DNA from: Flavobacterium quisquiliarum
GTDB lineage: Bacteria; Bacteroidota; Bacteroidia; Flavobacteriales; Flavobacteriaceae
NCBI RefSeq assembly: GCF_019308285.1
Contig: NZ_WWEM01000017.1
Coordinates: 62,001-126,000 of the forward strand
Reading direction: 5' to 3'
DNA: 64,000 bases
A model generated the notes under the pieces. The model had not been told where the DNA came from, searched no databases, and saw only the letters and a list, made by a program, of their open reading frames with translations. Made by a program: the position numbers and the translations under genes. Of the stretch, positions 52,394-63,900 are shown piece by piece. Each line of letters begins with the position of its first letter. The first letter of the stretch is position 1.

Positions 52394-53299
52394 ATGAAAT
52401 TAACAATACTTGGCTGTTATGCCGCAACTCCTAGAACACTTACTAATCCGACTTCACAAGTCTTAGAAATTAGAAACAGATTATTTTTAATTGACTGCGG
52501 CGAAGGAACTCAGGTGCAACTTCGAAAGAATAAAATTAAATTCTCGAAGATCAACCACATTTTTATTTCACATCTTCATGGAGATCATCTTTACGGATTG
52601 ATCGGAACGATTTCGACTTTTTCCCTTTTGGGAAGAACAACCGATTTGCATGTTTATGGTCCAAAAGGAATTAAAGAATTGATTCTGCTTCAATTAAAAT
52701 TGACAGAATCCTGGACCACTTACAGTTTGTTTTTTCATGAATTGGAATCGAAGGAAAGTGAAGTAATTTTTGAAGATGCTAAAGTCATTGTAAAAACGAT
52801 TCCGCTAAAACACCGTGTTTATACAAATGGTTATTTATTTCAGGAAAAACCTGCTGAACGAAAACTGAATGTAGAAGCAGTACAGCATTATGATATTCAT
52901 GTTGCTTATTATCAAAAGATAAAAAATGGTGGTAATGTTACATTGGACGACGGAACTGTAATCGAAAATGAAAAACTGACTTTTGATCCAGAACCAGCAA
53001 AAAGTTATGCCTTTTGTTCAGATACGGTTTACAATGAAGCAATAATTCCGATTATAGCAAATACAGATGTTTTGTATCACGAATCTACTTTTTTAGATTC
53101 GGAAGCAAGGCTAGCAGAAAAAACGCTTCATTCAACTGCAAAAGAAGCAGCGACTATTGCTTTAAAAGCAAATGTCAAACAGCTTATTTTAGGACATTAC
53201 TCTACGCGTTATGATGGTTTAGAGTCATTTAAAAAAGAAGCAGAAGAAGTTTTTCCAAATGTGCTTTTAGCAGATGATGGATTGAGTTTTGATTTGTAA
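52394..53299 (+). CDS. rnz: Ribonuclease Z
   Basis: A zinc endonuclease of 301 residues that processes tRNA 3' ends. It opens MKLTILGCYAATPRTLTNPTSQVLEI. It carries the metal motif SHLHGDHLYGL (HxHxDH), then IPLKHRVYTNGYLFQEK with the conserved histidine, YAFCSDTVYNE with the metal-bridging Asp, YHESTFLDSE and LILGHYSTRY. The order and length are those of bacterial RNase Z (long enough to include the exosite region). It follows the small STAS-like gene in the same direction. Confidence 0.95.
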   Translation: MKLTILGCYAATPRTLTNPTSQVLEIRNRLFLIDCGEGTQVQLRKNKIKFSKINHIFISHLHGDHLYGLIGTISTFSLLGRTTDLHVYGPKGIKELILLQLKLTESWTTYSLFFHELESKESEVIFEDAKVIVKTIPLKHRVYTNGYLFQEKPAERKLNVEAVQHYDIHVAYYQKIKNGGNVTLDDGTVIENEKLTFDPEPAKSYAFCSDTVYNEAIIPIIANTDVLYHESTFLDSEARLAEKTLHSTAKEAATIALKANVKQLILGHYSTRYDGLESFKKEAEEVFPNVLLADDGLSFDL

Positions 53300-53305
53300 T
53301 TTAGA

Positions 53306-53530
53306 AGATACTAAGTTGCTAAGGTTCTGAGATTCTAAGTTTTGAAAATTGTTGTCTCTGCTAGAGAAGTCGAAGGACTTTTATCGTAAAGTATGTTTTA
53401 GAAGAGTTGGTTTTCGATTTTGTTCAGCTTGACAAAGCCGAGAGAAAAGAAGCTAAAAATGAAATATCAAATTTGTAAGATTGCTTGAGGAAAATCTAAA
53501 ATCAGCAATCTAAAATCTAAAATAATAGTC
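53306..53530. repeat. Intergenic repeats between rnz and pdxH
   Basis: A third GCTAAG-type repeat copy starts just after rnz (53306-53340, GATACTAAGTTGCTAAGGTT). It is followed by a GTTCAGCTTGACAAAGCCGA element of the AGGCTGAGC family (about 53420). TCTAAAATC words (53495-53522) reach up to the pdxH start. I see no gene. Confidence 0.55.
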
Positions 53531-54175
53531 ATGAGTGATTTAAGTAATTATAGAAAATCTTACGAGAAAAGCGAATTGCTGGAAACTAATATTCCAGAAG
53601 ATCCTATTAACCTTTTTAACCGATGGTTTCATGAAGTGGAAGATTTCGGTGGAAGTGGAGAAGTAAATGCGATGACCATTTCAACTATTGGTTTGGATGG
53701 TTTTCCTAAATCTCGTGTAGTCTTATTGAAAAAATTCTCAGAAGAGGGTTTTATATTTTACACTAATTATAATTCTGAAAAAGGAAAAGCAATAGAAGCA
53801 AATCCGAATGTGTGTTTGTCTTTTTTCTGGCAGGAAATGGAACGTCAGGTAATTATTAAAGGAATTGCACAGAAAACTTCGGAAATCATTTCAGATAATT
53901 ATTTTGATTCACGTCCAGAAGGCAGTAAACTCGGAGCTGTAGTTTCGCATCAAAGTGAAGTAATTCCTTCACGAGATTTTTTAGAAACAAATTTGAAAAA
54001 ATTAGAAATCGAGTTTGAAGGAAAATCAATTCCAAGACCTGAAAATTGGGGAGGATATATTGTCACTCCGTTACAAGTAGAATTCTGGCAGGGAAGAGCA
54101 AATAGATTACATGATAGGATACGTTATACCAGTCAATCTGATTTTTCATGGAAAATTGAACGACTTTCTTCTTAA
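53531..54175 (+). CDS. pdxH: Pyridoxamine 5'-phosphate oxidase
   Basis: A cytoplasmic FMN enzyme of 214 residues that makes pyridoxal 5'-phosphate from the pyridoxamine or pyridoxine phosphate. It has the FNRWFHEV segment, the FMN-binding SRVVLLKKF and GFIFYTNYNSEKGKA, the SFFWQEMERQVIIKG strand, and the C-terminal EFWQGRANRLHDRIRY signature. All are in the canonical order and spacing. The ATG at 53531 is supported by the usual N-terminus MSDLSNYRKSYEK. It stands alone, with repeats upstream. Confidence 0.95.
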   Translation: MSDLSNYRKSYEKSELLETNIPEDPINLFNRWFHEVEDFGGSGEVNAMTISTIGLDGFPKSRVVLLKKFSEEGFIFYTNYNSEKGKAIEANPNVCLSFFWQEMERQVIIKGIAQKTSEIISDNYFDSRPEGSKLGAVVSHQSEVIPSRDFLETNLKKLEIEFEGKSIPRPENWGGYIVTPLQVEFWQGRANRLHDRIRYTSQSDFSWKIERLSS

Positions 54176-54351
54176 TTTGTAAGAAAATAACATTGGTATT
54201 AAAAATTAGTGTGTATTTCATCGATTTTTTTTGTAGTTTAACGGTAAATTGAATATGTTTGATCTAGAAAATTAGACGACAAGTTATTCATAAAATAAAT
54301 TTAAAGGATTTGCCCCAACATCTACTTTAAACTGCTAAAATGCTGTTGATT

Positions 54352-54855
54352 ATGGAAAAGATTAAGCGCACCATGTTGTTCATTGCGATTCTAGTCGCAA
54401 TGAACGCATGTTCTGCAGATACCGCCGAAGGAAGCGTGGATAATACTCCAGTCTCAACGCTTATTACAAATTACACTTACAATGACACAGAAGTTCAGAC
54501 CATGAAACTCATAAACGATTATCGAGTTAGTGTTGGTTTAAATGCTTTGGAGAGAAGTAATCATATCTCTTTTAAATGTCAAGAACATAATCTTTATATG
54601 ATTGAGAATAAAGTTGTAGATCATAATGATTTTACAGCAAGATCTAATAATATTACAAATGTTTTAGGAGCTAAAAAAGTTGGTGAGAACGTTGCCTACA
54701 ACTATAAAACTCCTGAAGCGGCTTTGAGAGCCTGGCTGGAGAGTCCAGGCCACAAAGAGAATATCGAAGGTGATTTTACGCACTTCGGCTTATCTGTAAC
54801 TACAGATAGTACTAATGGCAAAAAATATTATACAAATATTTTTGCTAAACTTTAA
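54352..54855 (+). CDS. CAP/SCP-domain lipoprotein
   Basis: An exported protein of 167 residues from the ATG at 54352. The signal MEKIKRTMLFIAILVAMNACS ends in a lipobox with Cys at about residue 20. The rest is a CAP (cysteine-rich secretory protein, antigen 5, PR-1) domain: LINDYRVSVGLNALERSNHIS, KVVDHNDFTAR, KVGENVAYN, AWLESPGHKENIEGDFTHFGLS and KKYYTNIFAKL. Catalytic-type His and Glu residues of the CAP cavity are conserved. Bacterial CAP proteins have no agreed function. An in-frame ATG at 54340 is possible. Two terminators follow. Confidence 0.88.
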   Translation: MEKIKRTMLFIAILVAMNACSADTAEGSVDNTPVSTLITNYTYNDTEVQTMKLINDYRVSVGLNALERSNHISFKCQEHNLYMIENKVVDHNDFTARSNNITNVLGAKKVGENVAYNYKTPEAALRAWLESPGHKENIEGDFTHFGLSVTTDSTNGKKYYTNIFAKL

Positions 54856-54883
54856 ACGAATATTGAACAGGTTGGTTTTTTAG

Positions 54884-54922
54884 AAGTCGTTGTAATTCAT
54901 AGAGTTGCAACGACTTTTTATT
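54884..54922 (+). terminator. Terminator after the CAP-domain gene
   Basis: AAGTCGTTG (54884-54892) pairs perfectly with CAACGACTT (54908-54916) and T's follow. Confidence 0.8.
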
Positions 54923-54928
54923 TAAAAA

Positions 54929-54960
54929 AAAACTGCCTGTGTTTACAAGCAGTTTTATTG
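54929..54960. terminator. Bidirectional terminator before the OmpA gene end
   Basis: AAAACTGC-N-TGT (54929-54940) pairs with ACA-N-GCAGTTTT (54945-54956), with one mismatch and a GTTT loop. A/T runs flank both sides. Confidence 0.75.
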
Positions 54961-54978
54961 GTTAGATAGTTTCGATTT

Positions 54979-56922
54979 TTATAACGCCGTGATTATAAAT
55001 TCACTTCTTCTGTTGGCCTGATGTTCTTCTTCAGTACATTTAACACCATCAGAACATTTATTTACTAATTGGGTTTCTCCGAAGCCTTTTCCAGTTAATC
55101 GGTTTGGTGCTATTCCGTTTTTAATCAGCCATTTGATTGTTGATTTTGCTCTGCGGTCAGATAAAGCTTCATTGTATTTATGAGTAGCTCTACTATCAGT
55201 ATGTGAACGAATATCTAGTTTCATGGTTGGATACTCATTTAAGACCACTAATATTTTTTCTAGATCTAAAGCCGCTTCGGTTCTAATATTAGATTTATCT
55301 AAATCAAAGTAAATCATTTTAATTCCGAAACATTTACCTAAATCGTCTCCAACAGTAACCTTACAAGTTGATTTTTCTAATGCAATTGGTAAAGTTGTTT
55401 TTCCTGTTGTTTTTGAGATCGTTACACTTAATTCTTTAGTAGTGTATTCTGGCTTTTCTGCTCGTACTAAATAAGCTTTACCGCAATCTACAGGAAAAGT
55501 ATACTTTCCATAATTATCAGAAACTGTCGAATTTTTAACATTCATTTGATTGTCAAATAAGGTCACTTTTGTTCCTGGCAGAATTGTTCCTGTATCAAGA
55601 TCAGTTATTATACCTTCAAGTTCTTGAATACATTTTAATTTTCTAGTTTCTAGAAATTTGTAGATATCATCAGAACCTTGTCCGCCATCTTTATTGGAAC
55701 TATAAAAGCCTCTTCTTGTAGCGGTATCAATAATGTATGCAAAATCATCTTTAGACGAATTAATGTCTGATCCGACATTTTGAACATTGTCGATTGTCCC
55801 GTCATCTTCGATATTAGCAACAAAAACATCCAAACCTCCTAATCCTGGATGACCATCAGATGAAAAATAAATTTCATTTTCATTTGTGACAAAAGGATAG
55901 GTTTCTTTTCCTTCGGTATTAATTGCATTTCCTAGATTTTCTGGAGTGCCATATCCTCCATTCGGATTGATAGTAACTTTATACAAATCTGATTGTCCAA
56001 TAGACCCAGGCATATCAGAAGAAAAGTATAAAGTTTTTTCGTCTGGGCTTAAGGCAGGATGACCGACACTGTAATTGTTACTATTAAAAGGAAGTTCTGT
56101 AATGTTGTTCCATTTGTTTTTTTCATCTAAAGTAGCCTTGTAAATTTTGATTAAAGTAACTCTATGATCGTCTTTTCCTTTTTTTCCATCAATATAATTG
56201 TTTCGGGTAAAGTAAACTGTTTTTCCATCTTTAGTAAAAACAGGAGAGGATTCGTGAAACTTGGTATTAATAGTCGATTTAAACTTATTTACTTTTCCGG
56301 CATTTCCAGTTTCTGCATTTAAATCGGCATTGTAGATGTTAGTAAAATATTCGCCAGTCCATTTGTGTTTGCGCTGTGAAAAATTCCCAGTATCTCTTGC
56401 AGAGGCAAAGTAAATTTTGTTGTTATAAACGTAAGATCCGTAGTCTGAATATTTACTGTTTATTCCTGCATCTTCAACTTTATATCTTCCCGAATTAGCT
56501 TTAATTTGGTCTAGGTAATTTATATTTTCTGAATAAAATTTTGCTCTAGAATCGGTTTTTGATTTTGCCTTAAATTCATCAAACATTTTATTCGCTTTAC
56601 TAATGTCTCCCGTCGATTTTAGAGATTGAGCATATCTATAATAGTATTCTGGTTCAACGGTTGTATTCATAGCAAATAATTCTCCATACCATTTAGCAGC
56701 ACCTCCAAAATTGGAATTAAAATAATAAGCATTGCCTAGTTTTTTAAACATATCTTCAGATTTGTAACCTTTATTAGCTACTTTTTCATAGGTTTTAATG
56801 GCATCAACATAGGCGTAGTTATCATACTTCTTATCACCAGAATTTATTTTTGCCTGTTGCCCATAAGTACTGAAAGAAAAAGAACTTATAATTATAAGGA
56901 AAAGTAGAGTATAGTTTTTCAT
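54979..56922 (-). CDS. OmpA-family protein with TPR and beta-propeller domains (PorE-like architecture)
   Basis: An envelope protein of 647 residues. A signal peptide (MKNYTLLFLIIISSFSFSTYG) is followed by TPR helices (about 25-150). A PD40/WD40-like propeller follows (about 155-430, with HPALSPDEKTLYFSSDMPGSIGQSDLY-type blades). A CarboxypepD_reg-like domain (about 435-515) and a C-terminal OmpA domain (about 530-647) complete it. The OmpA part has IYFDLDKSNIRTEA, LDIRSHTDSRA and LSDRRAKSTIKWL, and should bind peptidoglycan. The order matches the T9SS component PorE and the OmpA-family partners of PorP/SprF. It is encoded right after the PorP/SprF gene. Confidence 0.9.
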   Translation of the reverse strand: MKNYTLLFLIIISSFSFSTYGQQAKINSGDKKYDNYAYVDAIKTYEKVANKGYKSEDMFKKLGNAYYFNSNFGGAAKWYGELFAMNTTVEPEYYYRYAQSLKSTGDISKANKMFDEFKAKSKTDSRAKFYSENINYLDQIKANSGRYKVEDAGINSKYSDYGSYVYNNKIYFASARDTGNFSQRKHKWTGEYFTNIYNADLNAETGNAGKVNKFKSTINTKFHESSPVFTKDGKTVYFTRNNYIDGKKGKDDHRVTLIKIYKATLDEKNKWNNITELPFNSNNYSVGHPALSPDEKTLYFSSDMPGSIGQSDLYKVTINPNGGYGTPENLGNAINTEGKETYPFVTNENEIYFSSDGHPGLGGLDVFVANIEDDGTIDNVQNVGSDINSSKDDFAYIIDTATRRGFYSSNKDGGQGSDDIYKFLETRKLKCIQELEGIITDLDTGTILPGTKVTLFDNQMNVKNSTVSDNYGKYTFPVDCGKAYLVRAEKPEYTTKELSVTISKTTGKTTLPIALEKSTCKVTVGDDLGKCFGIKMIYFDLDKSNIRTEAALDLEKILVVLNEYPTMKLDIRSHTDSRATHKYNEALSDRRAKSTIKWLIKNGIAPNRLTGKGFGETQLVNKCSDGVKCTEEEHQANRRSEFIITAL

Positions 56923-56933
56923 GATACAATTTT

Positions 56934-57845
56934 TTAGAAGAAACGAGGAGTTGTTATTTTACCATTGTTTTTGAAGAACTCATAGCGCAGGAAAATCTCA
57001 TGTGAGCCAGAATTATAGTTTCTTAGCTTGGTTGTTTCATTGTCATATCCGTAACCAATATACAGTCCGTCACTAATTTGAAATCCAGCCATTGCACTCA
57101 CTGCTGCATCCCATCTGTAAGCAACACCCAGAGTCAGTTTCTCAAAAAACATAAAATTTGCAGATACATCGACCTGAAGCGGTGCTCCCTCAACCATTTT
57201 GGTAAGAACTGCTGGTTTGAATTTTACCTCCTGAGAAAAATCAAAAACATAACCTCCTATTAAATAGTAATTTATTTTGTCTTTGTAAATGGCTACATCG
57301 TTATCATTGTAACGGGTAGTCTGTATAAAATTAGGTATTGATAATCCAATGTACGCTTTGTTGGAATGCCAGTAAACTCCGGCTCCAATATTTGGCGAAA
57401 AATCATTGTTTATGCTTTGAAGCTGTCTATCTCCAGCGGTTTCGGGATTTAATTTATCAACATCAAGATTAAAAATATCTGCTGTACCTTTTATACCAAA
57501 AGAAAGTTTCCATGTTTCTGATGTTGGGATACTATAAGAAAGATCCACAGAAAATTGATTTTCGTTTGTTGGTCCAATTTTATCATTTACCAACGAAACT
57601 CCAAGTCCGATATTACTATTGTTAATTGGCGTGTTAATAGAAATTGTATTAGTTTTTGGAGCTCCGTCCAACCCAATCCATTGATCACGATGTAAAGCAA
57701 AAACACTTAGAGCACCTCGAGAACCAGCATAAGCAGGGTTTATGTTTATTGTATTGTACATATATTGGGTAAACTGCGCATCTTGCTGTGCATACCCGCT
57801 ACATGTAACTAACAGAATGACGATTAAAAATAATTTTGTTCTCAT
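56934..57845 (-). CDS. PorP/SprF-family type IX secretion membrane protein
   Basis: An outer-membrane beta-barrel protein of 303 residues. A signal peptide (MRTKLFLIVILLVTCSGYAQ) is followed by the family hallmark QDAQFTQYMYNTININPAYAGSRG. The PKTNTISINTPINNSNIGLGVSLVND and GIKGTADIFNLDVDKLNPE segments follow, and a terminal strand (SHEIFLRYEFF) lies near the C-terminus. In Flavobacterium each PorP/SprF protein serves secretion or surface attachment of a particular type B T9SS substrate. The giant adhesin with such a C-terminal domain is encoded directly upstream, so this is very likely its dedicated partner. TAATTTTG (minus strand, 57920-57927) is a possible internal -7 box. Confidence 0.93.
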   Translation of the reverse strand: MRTKLFLIVILLVTCSGYAQQDAQFTQYMYNTININPAYAGSRGALSVFALHRDQWIGLDGAPKTNTISINTPINNSNIGLGVSLVNDKIGPTNENQFSVDLSYSIPTSETWKLSFGIKGTADIFNLDVDKLNPETAGDRQLQSINNDFSPNIGAGVYWHSNKAYIGLSIPNFIQTTRYNDNDVAIYKDKINYYLIGGYVFDFSQEVKFKPAVLTKMVEGAPLQVDVSANFMFFEKLTLGVAYRWDAAVSAMAGFQISDGLYIGYGYDNETTKLRNYNSGSHEIFLRYEFFKNNGKITTPRFF

Positions 57846-57919
57846 AAATAGATATTTATTATTTTAATTATTATCACTGATTTTTTTTAATGTATTGAAA
57901 ATCAATGCATTCTTTTATT

Positions 57920-57927
57920 CAAAATTA
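57920..57927 (-). promoter_or_regulatory. Possible -7 element (TAATTTTG) before the PorP/SprF gene
   Basis: On the minus strand TAATTTTG matches TAnnTTTG, 74 bp before the porP/sprF ATG and downstream of the adhesin stop. No clear TTG lies at -33. Confidence 0.35.
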
Positions 57928-57997
57928 AGCAAAAAATCAGTTTGTTCTTTTTAATTATCTGTAAAAGAATGGGTTATGTTTGTTTTTGCTAAAATTA

Positions 57998-60900
57998 TCA
58001 TTTGGATAGGTACAGATATCCATCAAGTTTATTTTCTTGAATAGTGTTGTTTCCGTCCAGTGACTTATAATTAATGATATAAAAATAAGTTCCACTAGGT
58101 AATCCGTCAGACTGTTTTATAGTTGTTCTTCCTCTCGAAGTACCATCAAAGAAATTTGTTGTGTTGTTATAATTAATAGTTTCAAAAACTAAGATTCCCC
58201 AACGATTGTATATTTCGACAGTATTGCTTGGATAGCAGGTTACGTCATCGATGTTGTCAATTTTAAAAGTATCATTCATTCCGTCGCCATTAGGAGAAAA
58301 TGCGTTGCGAGGTAAAACATCTCCACAAGCCAATACTTTACAGTCATCATTAACTTCCATATTTAGCATTATGCTTCTAGGACATTTTTCATCAGCTATT
58401 AAATATTCAAAAACATAATTTCCAAGTGCCAAACCAAAAGGATTAAGAATATTTCCTTGAAGTGCATTTGAGTTGTTTTTGTCAACCCAAGTTCCAGTAA
58501 TTGGACTGCCTTCTGGAAGTAAAGTGGTTAGGTTAATCAAAGATGAATCATCAGTACAAGATGTACTGCTAATTTGTGTTATTCCATTTGGAATTACAAT
58601 AATGGTTACAATAGCTGTATCACAGTTTTGAGAACTTAATTTATCGCATATTCTATAACTGTAAATATAAGTTCCTGCTGGTGTTAAACTAGATACATTT
58701 ACATTTCCAGCATTATCAATTGTAATATTTGGATTTGTTTTATCGCCATTTTGGGTGATAAGAGTAAAGTCAACTAATTGAAGTGTTGCAAGAACAGCTC
58801 CTTTTAAATCATTACTCAATACATTGCCTACAACTCCAAAAGTGTTACATCCTATATTGTTATAAGTGTCATCATTTGCTACGACTGGAGTTGGCGGAGA
58901 AGGAGCATCTTGAATAATAACAGTTACAATTGCGGTATCGCAATTTCCAGCATCGGCTTTTTCGCAGATCTGATAGGTAAGGGTGTAAGTGCCTACAGGA
59001 GCATTCGCAGCAACGGTTACCGATCCATCAACATTTAAAGTCAATACTCCTTTAGGGTCTGGTGTTACTGTTGTTAAGGTTACATCAGCAGGATTGACTG
59101 CAGTATTATTTAGTAAATCATTAGTAAAAACATTTATCACAGTTGTTGCAACAGTTGGCACACTGATTGGTGCAGGATTATCATCATTGGCAACAATAAG
59201 AAAGGTTGGTCTTGAGGTACAATATGGATCTGATGGTGGATAGTTAACCGTAATAGTTTCAGTTGGATTTAATGATATTACCAAATTAGCTGTTGGACGT
59301 AATTTTTCAAATCCATCAGCACCTTGGACCCATTTATTGTTTTCAAAGATCCATCCCGGCCAGTCAATTCCTTTTCCGGTTCCATCTATAACTGCTCCAG
59401 GCCATAATATTCTACCGCTTAAAGCTAAATTTGTCATTGTGGTAATTGTATTGTTGCTGCTGTCAGTCCATGTAATTGTTACATTATCTACAGGAGTGAA
59501 ATTTACGGGAGTAACCACATAATCAATATACGGAACATCATTAACACATATTGGTGTTGCTGTAACCGTCATTTTTGGTGCTTCGATTGTGATGGTAACC
59601 GTTGCGGTATCACAGTTGTCTGTTTGTGTTTTTTCGCAAATTTGATAAACTAAAGTCAATGTTCCTACAGGAGCATTTGGCAGTACATCTACAGAACCAT
59701 CAGAATTTAGGTGCAAATAATTATTTGGTGTTACAGTTGTTAAGATAACATCAGAAGGATTAATTAAAACACCATCAAGAGTATCATTTGTAAATATATT
59801 TATGACATTTGGTGTTGTATGATTTACACCAGCGATAGGCCCAGCATTATCATCATTAGCAACAATGACTTTTTTAACTCTGCAGTCTACGCTAAAAGTT
59901 TGAACCAGTTCTGTTTTATTTCCAGCACAATCAGTTAAAGTATATGTTCTAGTTATAATAGAAACATTTCCGTCACATCCGCTATTAGTATCCACTACTG
60001 TGATATTTACTGTAGGACTGCAATTATCTGTAGCGTCTTTAATATCAGCTGGACTCCCAGTCGGAATTAAATCAATACTCGCCAAATTGGTTACGTTAGC
60101 AGGAGCAGTTCCTGTTGGAGGAGTCGTGTCTTTTACTTTAATAATTTGAGTATAAGAAACTGTGTTTCCTGCACAATCGCTGGTTTTCCAAGTACGAGTT
60201 AACGTATAATTAGTTGGACATCCATTCAAGATATCGGATTTTATTTCTGTAAACACAATTGGTAAATCGCCATTACAATTGTCAGAAGCTTGCATTTCTG
60301 CTGGTTCAGGAACGGCGTCGCAAGATACTTCAATATCCAAAGGAAGATTGCCTGTAAATGTTGGAGCAATAGTATCTTGAATAGTTATCACTTGTGTGAA
60401 AGTATCAGAAATATTACCACAATCATCTGTTACTGTCCAAGTATTGGTATACGTTCCAGCATTGCTGCAATTAGCTGAAGCAACAAACTGACCGTTTACT
60501 TTTATAATATTAGTTACGTCTGTGTCACAAGAATCTGAAGCTTCAGGAAATAAAGCCTGTGCAGCTGTTAATGTATTCTGATTACTGCATTCAATAGTTC
60601 TATCTAAAGTTCCTGTTTGAGTGGTCCAAGTTGGTGCTGTATTATCTTGTACAATAATAGTTTGGCTGACAGGTAGCGAAGTATTTCCACATGCATCTTT
60701 TGCAGTCCAAGTTCTTGTTTTTGTATAAGAACCAGCACAATTTCCAGGTATTATAGTGTCAACATAAGTTAGAGAAGAAATAGTTCCGGTATTATCTGTA
60801 GCGGTTGCTTGCGCAAAAATTGGTTCCGCTGGACAGTTAATAGTTGTGGTTTCTGGTAATGGATTAATGATTGGAATAATAGAATCTCCATCAAGAATTG

Positions 60901-63900
60901 TAAATGATTCGGAAATGGTACATCCATTTGCATCTGTAATTAATACACTGTAATTACCTGTAGCAAGATTAACAGCAGTTGCAGTTGTTTGAACTGGATT
61001 TGTATTCCATGAATAAGTGTAACCCGCAGTTCCTCCAGAAACGGTTACCGTTGCAGTACCGTTGTTTCCTCCGCCACAGCTAGCATCTGTTTGGTTTTTT
61101 ACTACGCTTAAAGCATTTTGAGGCTGTGAAATAGTAACTGTACAAGTAGTAGTGTAACCTAATTTATCTGTTATTGTTACAGTATGTAAACCGGCATTTA
61201 AAGCAATAGCTTGAGCTGTGGTTTCTCTATTGTCCCACAGATAAGTATAGTCGCCATTACCGCCAATAGCTGTTACTGTTGCTTTACCAGTATTTTCTCC
61301 AAAACATTTTACAGGGCTGTCTTGAGATATACTGCAAGAAAGCACATTTGGTTCAGTTATCGTTACGCTACAAGTTGTAGTACAGCCCTTAGAATCGGTT
61401 ACAGTTACAGAATGTGATCCTGCACTCAATGCCATAGCAGTCTGTGTAGTTTCATTGTTATCCCACAAGTAAGTATAATTTCCGTTACCACCAATTGGCG
61501 TCACGGTAGCTTCTCCATTACTTAATCCATTTGAAGTAACCGCTTTATTTTGCGTGATAGAACAGCTTAAAGCAGTTGTTGGCTGTAGGATTATAACTGA
61601 ATTGGATTGAGAAGAACAAGAATCTGTTATTGTTAAAGTATAAGTTCCAGCAGGAAGGTTTGAAACTGTTTCTGTAGTTCCTACTTCAACATTTGCACTG
61701 TTTTTCCAAGAATAAGTTACAATTCCTACAGCATTTGTTATAGTTCCAGCAGTTACAGATCCAGTGCTGGTTCCAAAACAAGAAACATCAGTTTTAGAAG
61801 AATCCCCTAAAGTTAATGCACCACTTGGCTGTAAAATTGTCACGGAATTTGATACAGTAGAACAAGAATCTGTTATTGTTAAAGTATAAGTTCCAGCAGG
61901 AAGGTTTGAAACTGTTGCTGTAGTTCCTACTTCAACATTTGCACTGTTTTTCCAAGAATAAGTTATAATTCCTACAGCATTTGTTATAGTTCCAGCAGTT
62001 ATAGAACCAGTGCTGGTTCCAAAACAAGAAACATCAGTTTTAGAAGAATCTCCTAAAGTTAATGCACCACTTGGCTGTAAAATACTTAGAGTTAATGTTC
62101 CTTGGCATCCATTAGCATCTGTTGCGGTAACTTCATAATTTCCAATTCCTAAATTATTTAAAGTTTGAGAAGTACCATTATAAGCTGAACCATTCTTTTT
62201 CCATGAATAAGTATAAGGAGCAACTCCACCTGAAGCATTATTTACTGTAATTGATCCCGTAGATTGATTGAAACATTTTACATCTACGTGAGAAGCAGTT
62301 ACTTCTGTTATTGTAACGGTATTTTTTGTAACCACTACCGGTTTTATATCGAAACAGTTAGACGAATTTGTCCCTTTTATGTAATAAGTGCCAGGACTTG
62401 CCGAGCTAAAATTGGTAAGCGGAATTGTTGCCGCTAAATCTGTCCAATAAGTATAAGTTAATCCTGTTGTACTTCCAGCAGTTATACTTCCAGCGGTTAA
62501 ATCTAATGAAGTTGTTGGTGCACAAATAGGAAGCGGATTAGTTACTACAACCGTTGGTTTTGCATTTACATTAACTACAATAGCTTTTTTAGGACCAATA
62601 CAAGCATTTGTTTTTCCCTCGGCAACATAATAAGTAAATTGACCTGTAGTTGTAGTTGAAGGAGTTATTGATTGTTGAGCTGTCGAAGTCGCTGTAAGGT
62701 AATAATATAATGTGTATTCTGGTTTAGTTGCGACAGCTGTTAATGGAGTTGCAATATCCCCAATACAATAATTTATAGGATCCGTAACTGTAGGCGATGT
62801 TGTAATGCTTTCAATAGTAATTGTAAATTGAAAGTAACAGCCACTGCTGGCTCCTCCAGGAGGAATAGCATAATAAGTTGAAGTTCCAACTGTTGCAGGG
62901 AACGGATTGTTAATCGTGTATTGAGTTGTAATACCAGCAACTACAGGATAAGCATTATAGAATGTAGACCCAGTAGGAAATGATCCCATCACGTCAGTAA
63001 CTGGAATTGATGTCATTGAACTGTTACAAAAAGTAAAAGCAATGGTTGGCGGCGTTGCCTGACAATTCGCATTGGTGTAATCCGTTGAATTGATAGTGGT
63101 CTGAAGTGGCGCAGCTATAGCAGTTCCTGTACAGCTTCCAGAGTTGGTATAACCTAAGATTAAAGACTTATCAGCTACGGTTACTCCAGAATTAACTCCT
63201 TTTCCGCTCAATACACCATTTACTTGAATGGCATTGTTACAGTTTGAGTTTTTAAGTAAAGCACAGTTTTCTGTCGATTTTAAATTGAATGTCAATTCAG
63301 CTAAAACAATGTCCGGATTAGAAGGCAGGGGCAATGTACCTATATCCCAAACTATTGATCCGTTTGCGCCAATTGTTGGTTCATAAGTCAATGAATTTGG
63401 CGTAGGATCAGGAGAGAAATTGATAGTTTTTCCCAAACTACCGCTAACAAATGTCGCATTGTATGGAATTGGAATTACAATTTTACTGTTTTGTATGGCT
63501 TCCGAACCTTTGTTTTTTATTTGTACTTTATAACCAAGTTCCTGACCAGGTAAGACAGTATATGGACCTGTGCCTGCGTTATTTCCATTTATAGTAGTAG
63601 CAGTAAGAACCCCTTCAATCTCTGGAACATAAGCATCAACTGCCATTACAATAGAAAAGATGGCGTAAGTATCAACTGTAGATCCGTATCTAAAAGTCGT
63701 TGAGGTCTGATTATTTCCAATAAGATCTTTTGCACTATTTGGCAGGTTGAACATGCTAATGTCTACACCTGAATTATTAATTAAATTCGGATTTCTATTA
63801 TTTCCCCCAGTATTTATGGTGGAATTAAAGAAATTAGTTGCAGTGTTAGCTGAATGAGTTAAGCTTTGGTAATCGCTTGTGTTTAATTTTTGAATCTGAA

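Noticed and set aside
58989-61417. Several 60-84 codon plus-strand frames within the adhesin gene
   Set aside because: They follow the repeat periodicity of the adhesin and have no independent support.
60895-62310. Regularly spaced repeats that might suggest a CRISPR array
   Set aside because: The repeats are in frame, about 82 codons long, and encode SprB-type domains; there are no short direct repeats with unique spacers.
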